Source: Aquibium sp. ELW1220 (GTDB taxonomy: Bacteria > Pseudomonadota > Alphaproteobacteria > Rhizobiales > Rhizobiaceae). From it: 64,000 nt of DNA. This document shows, one piece after another, positions 1-9,466 of the stretch. Numbering within the stretch: position 1 is the stretch's first letter; every line of letters begins with the position of its first letter. Where the stretch lies: positions 88,708-152,707 of the forward strand of contig NZ_JAOAOQ010000011.1 in the NCBI RefSeq assembly GCF_030398385.1, given 5' to 3'. Position numbers and translations under genes: made by a program. Under the pieces are notes generated by a model, which saw only the letters and a list, made by a program, of their open reading frames with translations, ran no database searches and was not told the DNA's origin.

Positions 1-373
1 CAGCCTCCATCAGCGGCAGAAGCTCGAAGCGCATCTGACGGCGGCCGAAGGGAAAGGCCTCGGTCACCACCACGTCGGGATGAGCCTTCTCGAAGATGTC
101 GAGCAGAAGGTCGCGGCGGCGGTCCTTGTAGGCGTCGTCGACGGGGTTGCCGTCGCCGTCCTCCAGCCTGTTGAAGACCTCCAGCCCCGCCCGCACCGGC
201 GGCAGATAGTGGACGCGCGCGTCGGCGACGTCGAGGCCGGGAATCGGCACGCCGCCGAAAACGAGGTCGACTTCGACGCCCTGACCGCGCAGAGCGCGGA
301 CGATGCGCAATGCGCGAAAGACATGGCCGACGCCGACCAAATGCTGGACGTAGAACAGGACGCGCGGGGTCAC
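1..373 (-). CDS. Glycosyltransferase, GT28/MurG-like (partial, C-terminus outside window)
   Basis: Reading the minus strand from a GTG at 373, an open frame of 124 codons runs off the window edge. The N-terminus (VTPRVLFYVQHLVGVGHVF) has the hydrophobic strand followed by the G-x-G-H loop typical of the N-terminal Rossmann domain of GT-B enzymes of the MurG/GT28 kind. It resembles the start of the first gene of this operon (SHDTFGLGHLRR), so the two may be paralogues. The GTG overlaps the stop of the preceding glycosyltransferase by 4 bp (GTGA), which implies translational coupling. Donor and acceptor cannot be told from the fragment. The frame is clear; the product name is inferred from fold motifs only. 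Confidence 0.7.
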   Translation of the reverse strand, partial: MTPRVLFYVQHLVGVGHVFRALRIVRALRGQGVEVDLVFGGVPIPGLDVADARVHYLPPVRAGLEVFNRLEDGDGNPVDDAYKDRRRDLLLDIFEKAHPDVVVTEAFPFGRRQMRFELLPLMEA

Positions 374-1635
374 GAGGCTTGCATCTCCCTTGGCTTGTCG
401 CCGACCAGTCCATTGGCTTCGAAAAGCGCGATCAACTGGCCGATCGTGCCGCGGTGGTCGAAATGGGCATGGACCCGCTCCATCGCGGCGGTGCCGATGC
501 GGGCGCGCAGGTCGGGCGACCTGATGGCGTCCGCCATGGCGGCCGCCAGTGCCGCGGGATCGTTCGCAGGCACGAGGATGCCGGTACGGCCGTCGTCGAT
601 GAGTTCGGGAATGCCCGAGATCGGCGTCGAGATGCAGGCCAGGCCCTGGCTCTGCGCCTCCACCAGCACGTTCGGCAGGCCGTCCCGGTCGCCGTCGTCG
701 GCGATGCGGCAGGGGAGGACGAAGAGGTCAGACGCCGCGTAGGCTTCGAGAACCTCGCTCTGGGCTCGCGAGCCGTGGATGGCGACGCGTTCGGCAAGCC
801 CCAGCCGCTCGACCTGCGCCTTCAGATCGTCGGCCAGTTCGCCGCCACCGACGTGGGTCCACTGCCAGGACAGATCGTGCGGCAGGAGGGCCAGCGCATC
901 TGCCAGCGTGTCCAGCCCCTTCTTGGCAACCGCCCGCCCGACGGAGAGGATGCGGACGGGATCGGCCGCGTCGGCACCATCGCGCCGCGAAGGGTCGCGC
1001 CGGGGCATCGGAAAGCGGGCGAGGTCGATGCCGTGATAGACCAGCGCGACCTTCGCGGCATCGGGCGACAGGTCCTTCAGATGGCGTGCGCCGCCCGCCG
1101 TGCAGGTGACGGTCCAGGCGGCCGCCGCGAGCTTTTCGGACAGTTCCCAGTCCGGCGACGTCCAGATGTCCTTGGCGTGGGCGGACGCGCTCCAGGCGAT
1201 GCCGGTCATCTCGCTGGAGTAGCGCGCGACCGAGGACGGCGTGTGGATGAAATGGCTGTAGATCCAGCGCGCCCCCGCCGGGCACTCGGCCGCCAGAACG
1301 AGCGCCTGGCCGAAACGGCGGATGCGGTTGCGGGTGGCGTCGCGCGACAGGTCCTTCAGCCAGTGGCGGACGGCCTTGCCGTAGCCAGGCAGCCGGCGGA
1401 CCTTCCACCAGGCCTTCAGCACCCGCACCGGTTCGTCGTGCAGATACTCCGGAAGGTAGGTGACCGGAGCCCGGATCTCGTCGTTGATGGGGTGGCGTTT
1501 CCTGTCCGTCGGGTGGCGCAGCGAGACGAGGCGCAGGTCATAGCCGGCGCGTTCCAACTCCAGCAGTTCCTGCGCAATGAAGGTCTCCGACAGGCGCGGA
1601 TATCCCTTCAGCACGACGACGATGACAGGCTTCAT
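370..1635 (-). CDS. Glycosyltransferase family 4 (GT-B)
   Basis: 421 residues. The N-terminus (MKPVIVVVLKGYPRLSETF) is typical of GT4 enzymes acting on surface polysaccharides (the 'YPRLSETFI' type). The second half carries YHGIDLARF, RILSVGRAVAKKGLDTL and GLPNVLVEAQSQG, which holds the donor-binding Glu of the E-x7-E region. No membrane segment is seen, so it probably works on the cytoplasmic face of the membrane. The ATG overlaps the upstream gene's TGA by 4 bp, and its own stop overlaps the next GTG by 4 bp. The three genes therefore form a tightly coupled operon, probably building one glycan. Sugar and acceptor are unknown. Confidence 0.85.
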   Translation of the reverse strand: MKPVIVVVLKGYPRLSETFIAQELLELERAGYDLRLVSLRHPTDRKRHPINDEIRAPVTYLPEYLHDEPVRVLKAWWKVRRLPGYGKAVRHWLKDLSRDATRNRIRRFGQALVLAAECPAGARWIYSHFIHTPSSVARYSSEMTGIAWSASAHAKDIWTSPDWELSEKLAAAAWTVTCTAGGARHLKDLSPDAAKVALVYHGIDLARFPMPRRDPSRRDGADAADPVRILSVGRAVAKKGLDTLADALALLPHDLSWQWTHVGGGELADDLKAQVERLGLAERVAIHGSRAQSEVLEAYAASDLFVLPCRIADDGDRDGLPNVLVEAQSQGLACISTPISGIPELIDDGRTGILVPANDPAALAAAMADAIRSPDLRARIGTAAMERVHAHFDHRGTIGQLIALFEANGLVGDKPREMQAS

Positions 1636-2846
1636 GAAGAGGCGGCTTTGCGCAGTTCCGATGCGGCCAGGATCTCTTCGCGGCGGTCGAACAGGATCTC
1701 CGTCAAGGCGCAGATGCGGTTGAGACCGTCGAGGTCGGGGCGGCCGACGGCGGCGGAGGGCTTCGGACGCTGCAGCACGGCATTGATGGCAGCCAGGAAC
1801 CGGCGCGGGTTCTTGGCCATCTCGATGTCGATCACGTCGACCCAGCCGAATTCGGCCGCGCGGTTGGCACGGATCGCCTGCTCGCGGCGCGGCGCGGTGC
1901 GCGGAACGAACAGCGCGCGCTTGTCGAAGGAGATCACCTCGCAGAAGGTGTTGTAACCGCACATGCCCACGACGGCGCTGGCATTGGCTACAACGGCCTC
2001 GAGGTTGGCGTCGAAATCGATGATGCGGACGTTGGGAACGTTGCTTGCGCGTGCGGCGATCTCGAAACGCTCACGCTCGGTCATGAAAGGACCGAGCACG
2101 AAGAGGAACTCCCGGTCCGGCGTCCTGTCCTGGCGGACGGCATTCAGCGCGGCCGCCATGAGGTCGTAGCCGTCCCCGCCGCCGCCGGCCGTCACCAGCA
2201 CGTAGTCGCGGCCATACTTCTCCGTGACGTCCTCGTCGGCCATGGTGCGCGGCAGGAAGCCGGTGTAGCGGGTCTGCGACAGCGTGGCTTCCGACAGGTC
2301 GATGCCGGCCAGCGGGTTGTAGAAGCTTCCCGGCCCGTAGATCCAGATCTCGTCGTAAAGCGCCAGGTGCTCGACGATGTGCTTGCGCTGCCATTCCTCG
2401 CGCAGGAGTTCGGGCGCGTCGAGCACGTCGCGCAGGCCCAGCACCGTGATCGCCCCCTTCGCCTTCGCCCATTTCAGGGTCGAGAGCATCTCGCGGGCCA
2501 GTCCCAGCGGCTCCTTGTCGACGATGATCATGTCTGGACGGATGCGCTCGGCAGCCTCGCGGATCACCGCCTCGCGAGCGGTCACGGTCTGCTCGAAGGT
2601 CAGTTCGCCGCTTCCGGACGTATAGGTTCCGTTGGGGAGCTTGTTGGCCGGCGGTATCTGGATGTAGTCGACGCGGTCCTCGAACGGGAAGGCGTCGACG
2701 ACCGGTGAACCGGAGACGATCGAGACGCGAACGCCGGGAAAATGAGACACCAGCGCATGGGCGATCGTGCGGCTGCGCCGCAGGTGCCCAAGGCCGAACG
2801 TATCGTGGCTGTACATGAGTACAGAAAAATCGAAGACCGGGTCCAT
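1632..2846 (-). CDS. MurG-like glycosyltransferase (GT28 C-terminal domain)
   Basis: 404 residues from the ATG at 2846. This start puts the conserved MYSHDTFGLGHLRR near the N-terminus; the frame is open to 3020, but the extra upstream residues look unlike coding sequence. The C-terminal half has VTAGGGGDGYD and SAVVGMCGYNTFCEV, the glycine-rich UDP-sugar site of GT28/MurG-type transferases. It is first in a three-gene operon with 4-bp overlaps. It is not murG itself: it lacks the division-cluster context, and two similar genes sit beside it. A role in surface or exopolysaccharide assembly is inferred from the operon. Confidence 0.8.
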   Translation of the reverse strand: MDPVFDFSVLMYSHDTFGLGHLRRSRTIAHALVSHFPGVRVSIVSGSPVVDAFPFEDRVDYIQIPPANKLPNGTYTSGSGELTFEQTVTAREAVIREAAERIRPDMIIVDKEPLGLAREMLSTLKWAKAKGAITVLGLRDVLDAPELLREEWQRKHIVEHLALYDEIWIYGPGSFYNPLAGIDLSEATLSQTRYTGFLPRTMADEDVTEKYGRDYVLVTAGGGGDGYDLMAAALNAVRQDRTPDREFLFVLGPFMTERERFEIAARASNVPNVRIIDFDANLEAVVANASAVVGMCGYNTFCEVISFDKRALFVPRTAPRREQAIRANRAAEFGWVDVIDIEMAKNPRRFLAAINAVLQRPKPSAAVGRPDLDGLNRICALTEILFDRREEILAASELRKAASS

Positions 2847-3078
2847 GCGCGCCTGGTTACGTTCGGCAAACACCTCGTTGCCTCGGTGTCGGACAAGGAC
2901 CGTAGAGGCACCGCGTGCGCCCAGGTCCTCACCTCTCCCGAGACGGGACAGCCATTCACGGTTCCCTCGGTCCGTCGCACTCACGATCGGCGGGCCAGCG
3001 ACCAACAGCAGGCCGAACATTCACGCTCGCAGCGCCGAAATCAAGCCCCAATACGCAAAGTCGCGGAAGCTTCACATT

Positions 3079-5442
3079 TCACGGTTCGTCGCGCACCGGC
3101 GCGGCAGGACGCTGCGCCTCGATGGCGGTCTGCGCTGCGCCCGCGACGGCCTCGCGCACATGCTCGGGCAGCGGCATCTCCGACAGCACCTCCACCTTCA
3201 CGTTGCGCTGCGCGAAGTGGATGCCGTTCTTCTCGAATGCGTCGCGCAGCTTGTGATAGGCGTCGCGGCGTATGACCCACTGCGCGCCGGGCCGTGCCAT
3301 GAACTTGACGCCGACCACCATGTTGAACTCCTCCATCCGCCGCACGCCCTGCGATTTCAGGGTCTCGAGGATGTAGTGCCCGTAGGCCGGATCGGCCTGC
3401 AACTCGGCGCCCACCTGCTTGACCAGCTTCTTGACCAGCCTGAGGTCGGTCTCGAAAGGCACGCGGAACTCGAGCTTCATGATCACCCAGTCGCGGCTGT
3501 AGTTGGTCAGCGACTTCAGTTCGCCGAAGGGGATGGTATGGACGGCACCGCGATGGTGGCGCACCCGCATCGACCGGAGGGACATGGATTCCACCGTGCC
3601 GCGCAGGTCGCCGATCTCGACATATTCGCCGACGCGGAAGGCATCGTCGACGAGGAAGAAGATGCCGGAGACGATGTCGCGGACCAGGGATTGCGTGCCG
3701 AAGCCGACCGCCACGCCGACGATGCCGGCACCGGCGAGCAGCGGCGCGATGTTGACGCCGATGGACGAGAGCATGGTGAGCCCGCCGATCACCAGGATGG
3801 TCACCAGCAGGATGTTGCGCATCAGCGGCAGGAGCGTCGCCATGCGCGCCTCGGGTCCGGGGGCTTCGCCGGGCGGCGGCGCGACATAGCCGGCCAGACG
3901 CCGGTCGATCGCGGTCCGCGCCCAGACCCAGATCAGGTCGGCGAGCAGCAGCACCGCCACGACGTTGATCGCGACCTTGGCGATGCGGCCGGCGAGCGTC
4001 GGCGTCTCGGCGAGGGCGAAGATGTCGGTGCCCCAGGCCGCCGCCAGCGCAAACAGGGTGGCGACTGCGAGCAGGAACCGAACAAGCCGCCGCACGATCG
4101 GCCGGTAGATCGCGTAGCGCCCTGCTGCGGGATCGGCGAATGCGACCGCTGGTGCGATTGCCGGAATGCCGCCGTCGAGGTCGGCGGCGGGGGAGGGCAC
4201 CGTGACAGCGCCGTCCGGAGCAGGCGTGACGACATCGGCGGCCGCGGCCTTGTCCTGCGCTTCGGCGGCTTCCTCGGCACGGTCGAAGAAGTGGTCGATC
4301 ATCGCCCGCGCCAGCGTCACGACGGGCGCGAAGAGCCCGGCGATCAGCACCGTCCACATGAGTTCGCGCGCGCCTGCGATCCATAGAAGCAGGGCCACGA
4401 TCAGGATGAGCGACTGCGCGACCGGAAGCAGCCGGATGGCGACGGGTTCGAGCCTGCCCAGCGAGAAGGTGGGCACCGCGACCTCGCGGACGATCCTGGG
4501 CGTCATCGACCAGATCATCGCCAGCACCGCGAGCGCCGTCGCCGCGCCGAGGCCGACCGAGACGGCCAGTGCAGCGCTCTGCGCCTGCGGAGAGCCGGAT
4601 GACGTGCGGGCCAGTGCTGCCAGCGTATCGGAGATCATGAGGGAGGAGACGAAGATGATGGCAACGAAGACGTTCCATCCATGCACCTTCGCCGCCAGCC
4701 GGTCGTCGAGCGGCACCAGCCGCAGTGCCGGCGACAGTGGCGCCAGCAGGTAGCGCGACAGGGTCGCCAGAGCGCGAACGGCGATGACGCCGATGAGCAG
4801 GTTGACGACCACCCTTTCCAGGAATCCCGGCCAGGCAAAGGACAGGAAGGCGCCGACGCTGCCGATCGAGAAGACGGCGATGGCCAGCGCCTGCAGGAAC
4901 AGGCGGGCCGTCGCGGCCGACAGCTGCCGCATCAGGCCTCTGGCGACCGTGTGCTCGATCCGCACCAGCGTGGGGTGGAAATACTGCCAGAACAGCCATT
5001 CCAGCCCGCCGCCCACGAAGACGAAGATGATGACGTAGGTCAGGCTGCGCAAGGCGTCGCCGCGGGACAGCTGGGAACGCCACGCATCGGCCAGCACCTC
5101 GGGCACCAGGGGAAAGTTCGACCAGGCCGTGGCGAGATCGGCCATGCGCTGCCGCGCCGCAGCCAGTCGGTGCTCGACGGCAGCCCGAAGCGACGCTCCG
5201 TCTTCGCCGGCGTCGGCGGGCGAGGCGGCGGCTGCCTCCTTCAACCACTCGACCACCCGCGGATCGCCAAGAATGCGCAGCAGTTCCTGTGCATCGGCGG
5301 CCGCGGGAGGCGCGACGGTCGTCTCGGGCGCGGCGGGGGCGGCTGCTGCGCGCTGGGCGAGCTGGAGCGCTCCCTCAGCCGCGGCGGCGGCTGGAAGCAG
5401 GAGCAACGCCAGAAGCAATGCCGCGATGCGGGCGCGCATCAT
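3079..5442 (-). CDS. MscS-family mechanosensitive channel, long form with periplasmic N-terminal domain
   Basis: 787 residues. A signal peptide (about residues 1-22, ending AAAAAEG) precedes a periplasmic helical region and many membrane helices. The C-terminal third is MscS: the pore helix (LLAGAGIVGVAVGFGTQSL, rich in Gly and Ala), then the beta domain (DDAFRVGEYVEIGDLRGTV) and the alpha/beta domain. The length matches the large multi-helix MscS relatives rather than the 286-residue E. coli MscS. It probably releases solutes during hypo-osmotic shock. The ATG overlaps the TGA of the upstream ferredoxin gene by 4 bp, so the two are co-translated. An acidic, Ala-rich cytoplasmic loop lies mid-protein. 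Confidence 0.9.
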   Translation of the reverse strand: MMRARIAALLLALLLLPAAAAAEGALQLAQRAAAAPAAPETTVAPPAAADAQELLRILGDPRVVEWLKEAAAASPADAGEDGASLRAAVEHRLAAARQRMADLATAWSNFPLVPEVLADAWRSQLSRGDALRSLTYVIIFVFVGGGLEWLFWQYFHPTLVRIEHTVARGLMRQLSAATARLFLQALAIAVFSIGSVGAFLSFAWPGFLERVVVNLLIGVIAVRALATLSRYLLAPLSPALRLVPLDDRLAAKVHGWNVFVAIIFVSSLMISDTLAALARTSSGSPQAQSAALAVSVGLGAATALAVLAMIWSMTPRIVREVAVPTFSLGRLEPVAIRLLPVAQSLILIVALLLWIAGARELMWTVLIAGLFAPVVTLARAMIDHFFDRAEEAAEAQDKAAAADVVTPAPDGAVTVPSPAADLDGGIPAIAPAVAFADPAAGRYAIYRPIVRRLVRFLLAVATLFALAAAWGTDIFALAETPTLAGRIAKVAINVVAVLLLADLIWVWARTAIDRRLAGYVAPPPGEAPGPEARMATLLPLMRNILLVTILVIGGLTMLSSIGVNIAPLLAGAGIVGVAVGFGTQSLVRDIVSGIFFLVDDAFRVGEYVEIGDLRGTVESMSLRSMRVRHHRGAVHTIPFGELKSLTNYSRDWVIMKLEFRVPFETDLRLVKKLVKQVGAELQADPAYGHYILETLKSQGVRRMEEFNMVVGVKFMARPGAQWVIRRDAYHKLRDAFEKNGIHFAQRNVKVEVLSEMPLPEHVREAVAGAAQTAIEAQRPAAPVRDEP

Positions 5443-6623
5443 GCGACGGTTCCTTCCGACGGCAGGACAGCTTGCGGGATGTGATGCAGGTCACCCGGGC
5501 GGACATAGGGCGCCAGGACCCGCTCGACCTCGAGCATTCCCGGTCCCGGCCGCAGCTGGCAGGCGAGCCGTTCTCCGGCAGCTGCGCCGACGCGGGCGAG
5601 CGTCTGCGCCTCTTCGCGGTCGGGTGCGGGTAGCGCCGCATCTCCGCCGGTCAGGTGTACGCGGCAGGTTCCGCAGCGGGCGCGTCCGCGGCACAGGTGG
5701 GCGATCGCCACGTTCCGCTGCTCGGCGATCTCCAGCACGCTCAGGCCGGCGCGCGCCGATACCGAAGGACCGTCGGCGAAGGCGATGCGGATGGTGTTCC
5801 GGTTGCCGGCCAGCCGGACCTGCCGGGCGACCAGTACCGCCGCGAGGACGCCGAGATAGAGGGTGAAGACCGTCCAGTTGACGCGGCTGAAGAAGGCCAG
5901 GATTTCGGCGCGGGAGAGCTGCGGCTCCGCGGACGTCTCATCTGCTGGCTCTGCGGGGGTGGTCTCGTCCGCAGAGCCGGCTTCCGCGACGGCCGGCGTC
6001 GCTGCGTCGGCTGCAATGGCGGGAGCGGCGTCGAGCGCCTGGATCGCCTGGTTGCCGGCCTCGACGAAGCCGAGCAGCGCCAGCACCGGGATAGCGACCG
6101 CGAATGGATGCAGGAAGGCGCCGACCCTGCTCCACCATGGCTGGACGCGCGCCCAGGTGACCACGCCGACGCAGCCGTGGATCCAGAGAAAGGCCAGGAG
6201 CAGCACCTGCCGCAGGCCTTCCTCCGGTGCCCAGATCCAGAAATAGGGGATGAGGGTCGCGAAGCTGGGTTCGATCCCGAACCGGGCCGCCAGCGCGGTG
6301 CCGACGACATGCGGCGTCAGAAGCGGGATCACGACCAGGCTGGCGACGATCTGCACCCCGTCGGTAGCGGAGACGCGCAGCGTGTTGCGCCGGTAGATCG
6401 CGACCAGGCCCAGCGCGAAATGCGCCAGGAAGGCAGCCGTCAGCACGATGCTTCCCAGCGGGTTCGTCCATACGGCCATGAGCCATGGTCGCGCGTCGTC
6501 CATGGCCTCGATCGAGCGCAAGCCGAAGGCGACATTGACGAGATGCATCGTCACGAAGGCGAACAGCACCAGCCCCGAAACGATCCTGATTGTCCTGATC
6601 ATGCGCCCCCGCGCCTCGCTCAC
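5439..6623 (-). CDS. Membrane-anchored [2Fe-2S] ferredoxin
   Basis: 394 residues with a GTG start at 6623; an in-frame ATG at 6602 (residue 8) is an equally plausible start. The N-terminal half has several hydrophobic helices (VSGLVLFAFVTMHLVNVAF; IVLTAAFLAHFALGLVAIY; VIPLLTPHVVGTALAARF), some with histidines that could hold heme in a quinol-oxidase or succinate-dehydrogenase-like bundle. An Ala/Glu-rich linker and one more helix follow. The C-terminus is a plant-type ferredoxin domain with cluster cysteines C311, C317, C320 and C355. In rhizobia such a membrane-ferredoxin module is often fused to an adenylate cyclase domain; here the cyclase is absent and the next gene is a channel. Electron donor and acceptor are unknown. 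Confidence 0.8.
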   Translation of the reverse strand: MSEARGRMIRTIRIVSGLVLFAFVTMHLVNVAFGLRSIEAMDDARPWLMAVWTNPLGSIVLTAAFLAHFALGLVAIYRRNTLRVSATDGVQIVASLVVIPLLTPHVVGTALAARFGIEPSFATLIPYFWIWAPEEGLRQVLLLAFLWIHGCVGVVTWARVQPWWSRVGAFLHPFAVAIPVLALLGFVEAGNQAIQALDAAPAIAADAATPAVAEAGSADETTPAEPADETSAEPQLSRAEILAFFSRVNWTVFTLYLGVLAAVLVARQVRLAGNRNTIRIAFADGPSVSARAGLSVLEIAEQRNVAIAHLCRGRARCGTCRVHLTGGDAALPAPDREEAQTLARVGAAAGERLACQLRPGPGMLEVERVLAPYVRPGDLHHIPQAVLPSEGTVA

Positions 6624-6864
6624 CGACCCGATGCGACCTTAGCTGCATTGTCGCGCGGCAGGAACAGCGCCTGTTGCGAAAGTACGTCCTCGCGGCGGCG
6701 GGGTGGTACAGACTTCACGGGCGCGATGTTCTTGCCAAGCGGGAAGGCAGGGTCTAATCGGACGCGATGATCCGGCCCGTGCGCTTGCGCGGATGCCGTC
6801 GCCACGGTTGCCGCCCCGCTTCGTCCTCCCGGAGACGGAGCCTCCCGAAACGAGAGACAGGCCA

Positions 6865-7935
6865 TTGCTGAACGACACCAAGACCGGGCGCGGCGGCCCG
6901 TTCCCGCAGTCCGGATTGTCCTTCCCGCATGACGCTCCGCCCCCCACGGGCGAACTGGTCGAGATCGCGCCGGGCATCCTGTGGACGCGGATCCCGCTGC
7001 CGTTCCGGCTCGACCACGTCAACATCTTCCTGATCGAGGACGGCGACGGCTGGGCGGTAGTCGACACGGGCATCTCGAACCAGCCGACCCGCGATGTCTG
7101 GGACGCGCTGGTCGCCGGGCCGCTCGCCGGGCGGCGGCTCACCCGGCTGATCGTCACCCACTACCATCCGGACCACATCGGGCTGGCGGGCTGGATGTGC
7201 GAGCGCTTCGAACTTCCGCTGCTCACCAGCCAGACGGCCTATCTCGGCTGCATCAACATCTCGCTCAGCCCCGGCGCGATGGAGGCCAAGCCCTATCGCG
7301 ACTTCTACCTGCGCCACGGCATGAGCGAGGAAACCGCCGCGATCGTCTCCACCCAGGGCCATGGCTATCTGCGCATGGTCACGCCGCTGCCGCTCAGCTT
7401 CGGCCGGCTGGTGGCGGGCGACACGCTCGTCATCGGCGGGCGACGCTTCGACGTGCTGTCCGGCGACGGCCATGCGCCCGAGCAGATCATGCTCTACGCC
7501 TCCGACGACAACCTCTTCCTCGCCGCCGACCAGGTGCTGGCCAAGATCACGCCCAACATCAGCGTCTGGGCGGTCGATCCGGAGGGTGATCCGCTGGGCC
7601 TCTACATCCGCTCGCTCAACGCCATCCGCGACCGCATTCCCGCCGATGCTCTGGTGCTGCCAGGTCATCAGCTGCCGTTCTACGGGCTTCACACGCGCTG
7701 CGGGGAACTGATCGACCACCACGAGGAGCGCTGCGATCGTATCGTCGAGGCCTGCGCACAGGGACCGCGCTCGGTAGCCGAACTTCTGCCCGCCATCTTC
7801 CCCCGCCCGCTCGACCCGCACCAGCTCTCCTTCGCCTTCTCCGAAGTCCACGCCCACGTGAACTTCATGCTGCGGCGCGGGCAACTGGCCTGGGAGGATG
7901 CGAAGGCGCCGATGCTGCGGGCTGTGCTGGGGTGA
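6865..7935 (+). CDS. Metallo-beta-lactamase-fold hydrolase
   Basis: About 356 residues from a TTG at 6865, which is preceded by a GAGA-containing stretch. An ATG at 6793 would add 24 Pro/Arg-rich residues, and the frame is open from 6703, so the start is uncertain. The metal motif THYHPDH (H-x-H-x-D-H) and the later GDGHAPEQ and LPGHQLPF segments are those of the glyoxalase II/MBL hydrolase fold with two metal ions. The C-terminal 70 residues form a helical, winged-helix-like tail, as in LACTB2-type and rhizobial MBL hydrolases. The gene stands alone, divergent from the ferredoxin gene, and its substrate cannot be predicted. Confidence 0.85.
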   Translation: MLNDTKTGRGGPFPQSGLSFPHDAPPPTGELVEIAPGILWTRIPLPFRLDHVNIFLIEDGDGWAVVDTGISNQPTRDVWDALVAGPLAGRRLTRLIVTHYHPDHIGLAGWMCERFELPLLTSQTAYLGCINISLSPGAMEAKPYRDFYLRHGMSEETAAIVSTQGHGYLRMVTPLPLSFGRLVAGDTLVIGGRRFDVLSGDGHAPEQIMLYASDDNLFLAADQVLAKITPNISVWAVDPEGDPLGLYIRSLNAIRDRIPADALVLPGHQLPFYGLHTRCGELIDHHEERCDRIVEACAQGPRSVAELLPAIFPRPLDPHQLSFAFSEVHAHVNFMLRRGQLAWEDAKAPMLRAVLG

Positions 7936-7992
7936 ACCGGCCAGGGTCGCGACACGTCTGGCTGCGACCCGGCACGATCGATCCAGAAGGGA

Positions 7993-9225
7993 TCAGCCGC
8001 CCAGCCGCTCGGTGATCTGGCGGAACAGTTCGAGGTTTTCCGCATCGCGGCCGACAGGCTCGGCAGTATGGCTGGCCTTGACGATCACCATCTCGTTGGT
8101 CGGATCGATATAGATGAACTGGTGATGCAGACCGATCGCGGAATAGGCGTCTGATCCGGCGAAAGTCCACCATTGGTACTGATAACCCAGCGGCTCGCCC
8201 TCGGCCGTCGGTTCGTAGCCTTCGTCGGGGATCGTCGCTTCCGCGACCCATTCTGCCGACAGCACCTGCCTGCCGTTGGCCATGCCGCCATTGAGGAACA
8301 TCAGGCCGAAGCGGGCGTGATCGCGCGCCGTGGCGTTCAGACCGGCGCCGAAGAACTCGCGCCCGACCGAGTCCGGTCCATCCATGATCCAGTAGGCGTC
8401 GCTCTCCATCCCGGCGGGCTTCCAGAGCTTCTCCGACATGTATGCGGAGCCGGTCTTGCCGACGGCGGCTTCGAGGATGCAGCCGAGCACGCTGGTGTCG
8501 AGCGTGGCATAGTTGAAGACTGCGCCGGGCGTGTTGGGGCCCGACTTCGATTCGTTGGCGGCATAGTCGCACCAGCGATAGCGGTAGGCGACGAGCGAAT
8601 TATCGTGGACCTGCGTCAGCTGCGTGTCGCTGCCGAACTGGTAGACCTCGAGCCATTCGACGCCGGAGCGCATACGGAGAAGATCTCGGATGGTCGGCCC
8701 GTCATAGCCCGTGCCCTTCATCTGCGGCAGGTAGTCGGTCACCTTGTCGTCGAGCGACTTGATGGCGCCGTCGGCGAGAGCCAGTCCGATGAGCGTGGAC
8801 ACGTAGGATTTGGCAACGGAGAAGGTAAGGAAGCGTGTCTGGGCGTCGCTTCCATTGCGATAACTCTCGTGGACGATCTTGCCGTCCTTGACCACGACGA
8901 GAGCGTTCGTCGACGTCGCCTCGAGCGCCTCCTCGAACGAAAGCGTCTTGCCAGCGATCATGAACTCGCCATCGAAGGACGCGGGCTCGGTCGGGAGTTC
9001 CCACACGTCATCTCCAGCTTCGACCGTCCGGCTGGCGAAGAGCTTGTCCATGTGCTGGAACGTCAGATAGTTCAGGTTCGCGTCGAACATATGGGCGCGG
9101 GCGGTGATCATCGTCGGCGTTAGCCAGCGCGCGTCTGCGTCGCTTGCGCCGGCTGCGCCGGTGCTAGCGAGGGTCATGACGGCGACGAGCCCGCTGGCGG
9201 CCTTGGTCGAAAAGCTTCGTGACAT
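7993..9225 (-). CDS. Secreted beta-lactamase-family serine hydrolase (class C-like/EstB type)
   Basis: 410 residues from the ATG at 9225, chosen because a near-perfect ribosome site (CAGGGAGG) lies just upstream. A Sec signal peptide (about residues 1-27) precedes a penicillin-binding-protein-like fold with the S-x-x-K nucleophile motif S136-V-A-K139, a YAT triad near residue 254 and a C-terminal GLHHQFIYIDP region. This family covers esterases, D-aminopeptidases and amidases; true beta-lactamase activity is not implied. It is divergently transcribed from the TetR gene at 9467, which is the natural candidate regulator. The neighbouring peptide importer makes a peptidase or amidase role possible, but that is inference. 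Confidence 0.85.
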   Translation of the reverse strand: MSRSFSTKAASGLVAVMTLASTGAAGASDADARWLTPTMITARAHMFDANLNYLTFQHMDKLFASRTVEAGDDVWELPTEPASFDGEFMIAGKTLSFEEALEATSTNALVVVKDGKIVHESYRNGSDAQTRFLTFSVAKSYVSTLIGLALADGAIKSLDDKVTDYLPQMKGTGYDGPTIRDLLRMRSGVEWLEVYQFGSDTQLTQVHDNSLVAYRYRWCDYAANESKSGPNTPGAVFNYATLDTSVLGCILEAAVGKTGSAYMSEKLWKPAGMESDAYWIMDGPDSVGREFFGAGLNATARDHARFGLMFLNGGMANGRQVLSAEWVAEATIPDEGYEPTAEGEPLGYQYQWWTFAGSDAYSAIGLHHQFIYIDPTNEMVIVKASHTAEPVGRDAENLELFRQITERLGG

Positions 9226-9466
9226 GTTGGAACCTCCCTGTCTCCTGATGGCCGGACGATGGCGAGAAGCAGGGCGGACTGCCGCGGACTTCTGCCCATC
9301 GATCATGTGACCAATGGTAACATTGCAGAGGCATGCCGAAAGGTCAACGGTCTACATGTGCCGAAGCGTCCGTTGACGTTCGCCGCTTCCGGGTGGACAT
9401 ATGCCGGGCGTCGTCGTTGGCCGATCGGGCAGTAGACGAGCACGATGGCAAACGAACGAACCATAG

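Noticed and set aside
1632..2846. MurG-like gene considered as the cell-wall murG
   Set aside because: It lies in a three-gene glycosyltransferase operon with no division or peptidoglycan genes nearby.
3041..5248. Very long open frame (735 codons) antisense or off-frame to the MscS gene
   Set aside because: Arg/Ala/His-rich composition with no domain pattern; it arises from high GC with few stops, while the overlapping frame encodes a clear MscS channel.
7993..9225. Serine hydrolase considered as a true beta-lactamase resistance gene
   Set aside because: The S-x-x-K fold alone covers esterases and peptidases; the YAT triad and C-terminal region do not specifically indicate class C beta-lactamase.
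9226..9466. ACCAATGGT considered as a TetR operator between the serine hydrolase and TetR genes
   Set aside because: The symmetry is only 4 bp per arm and does not extend; typical TetR operators have longer arms.
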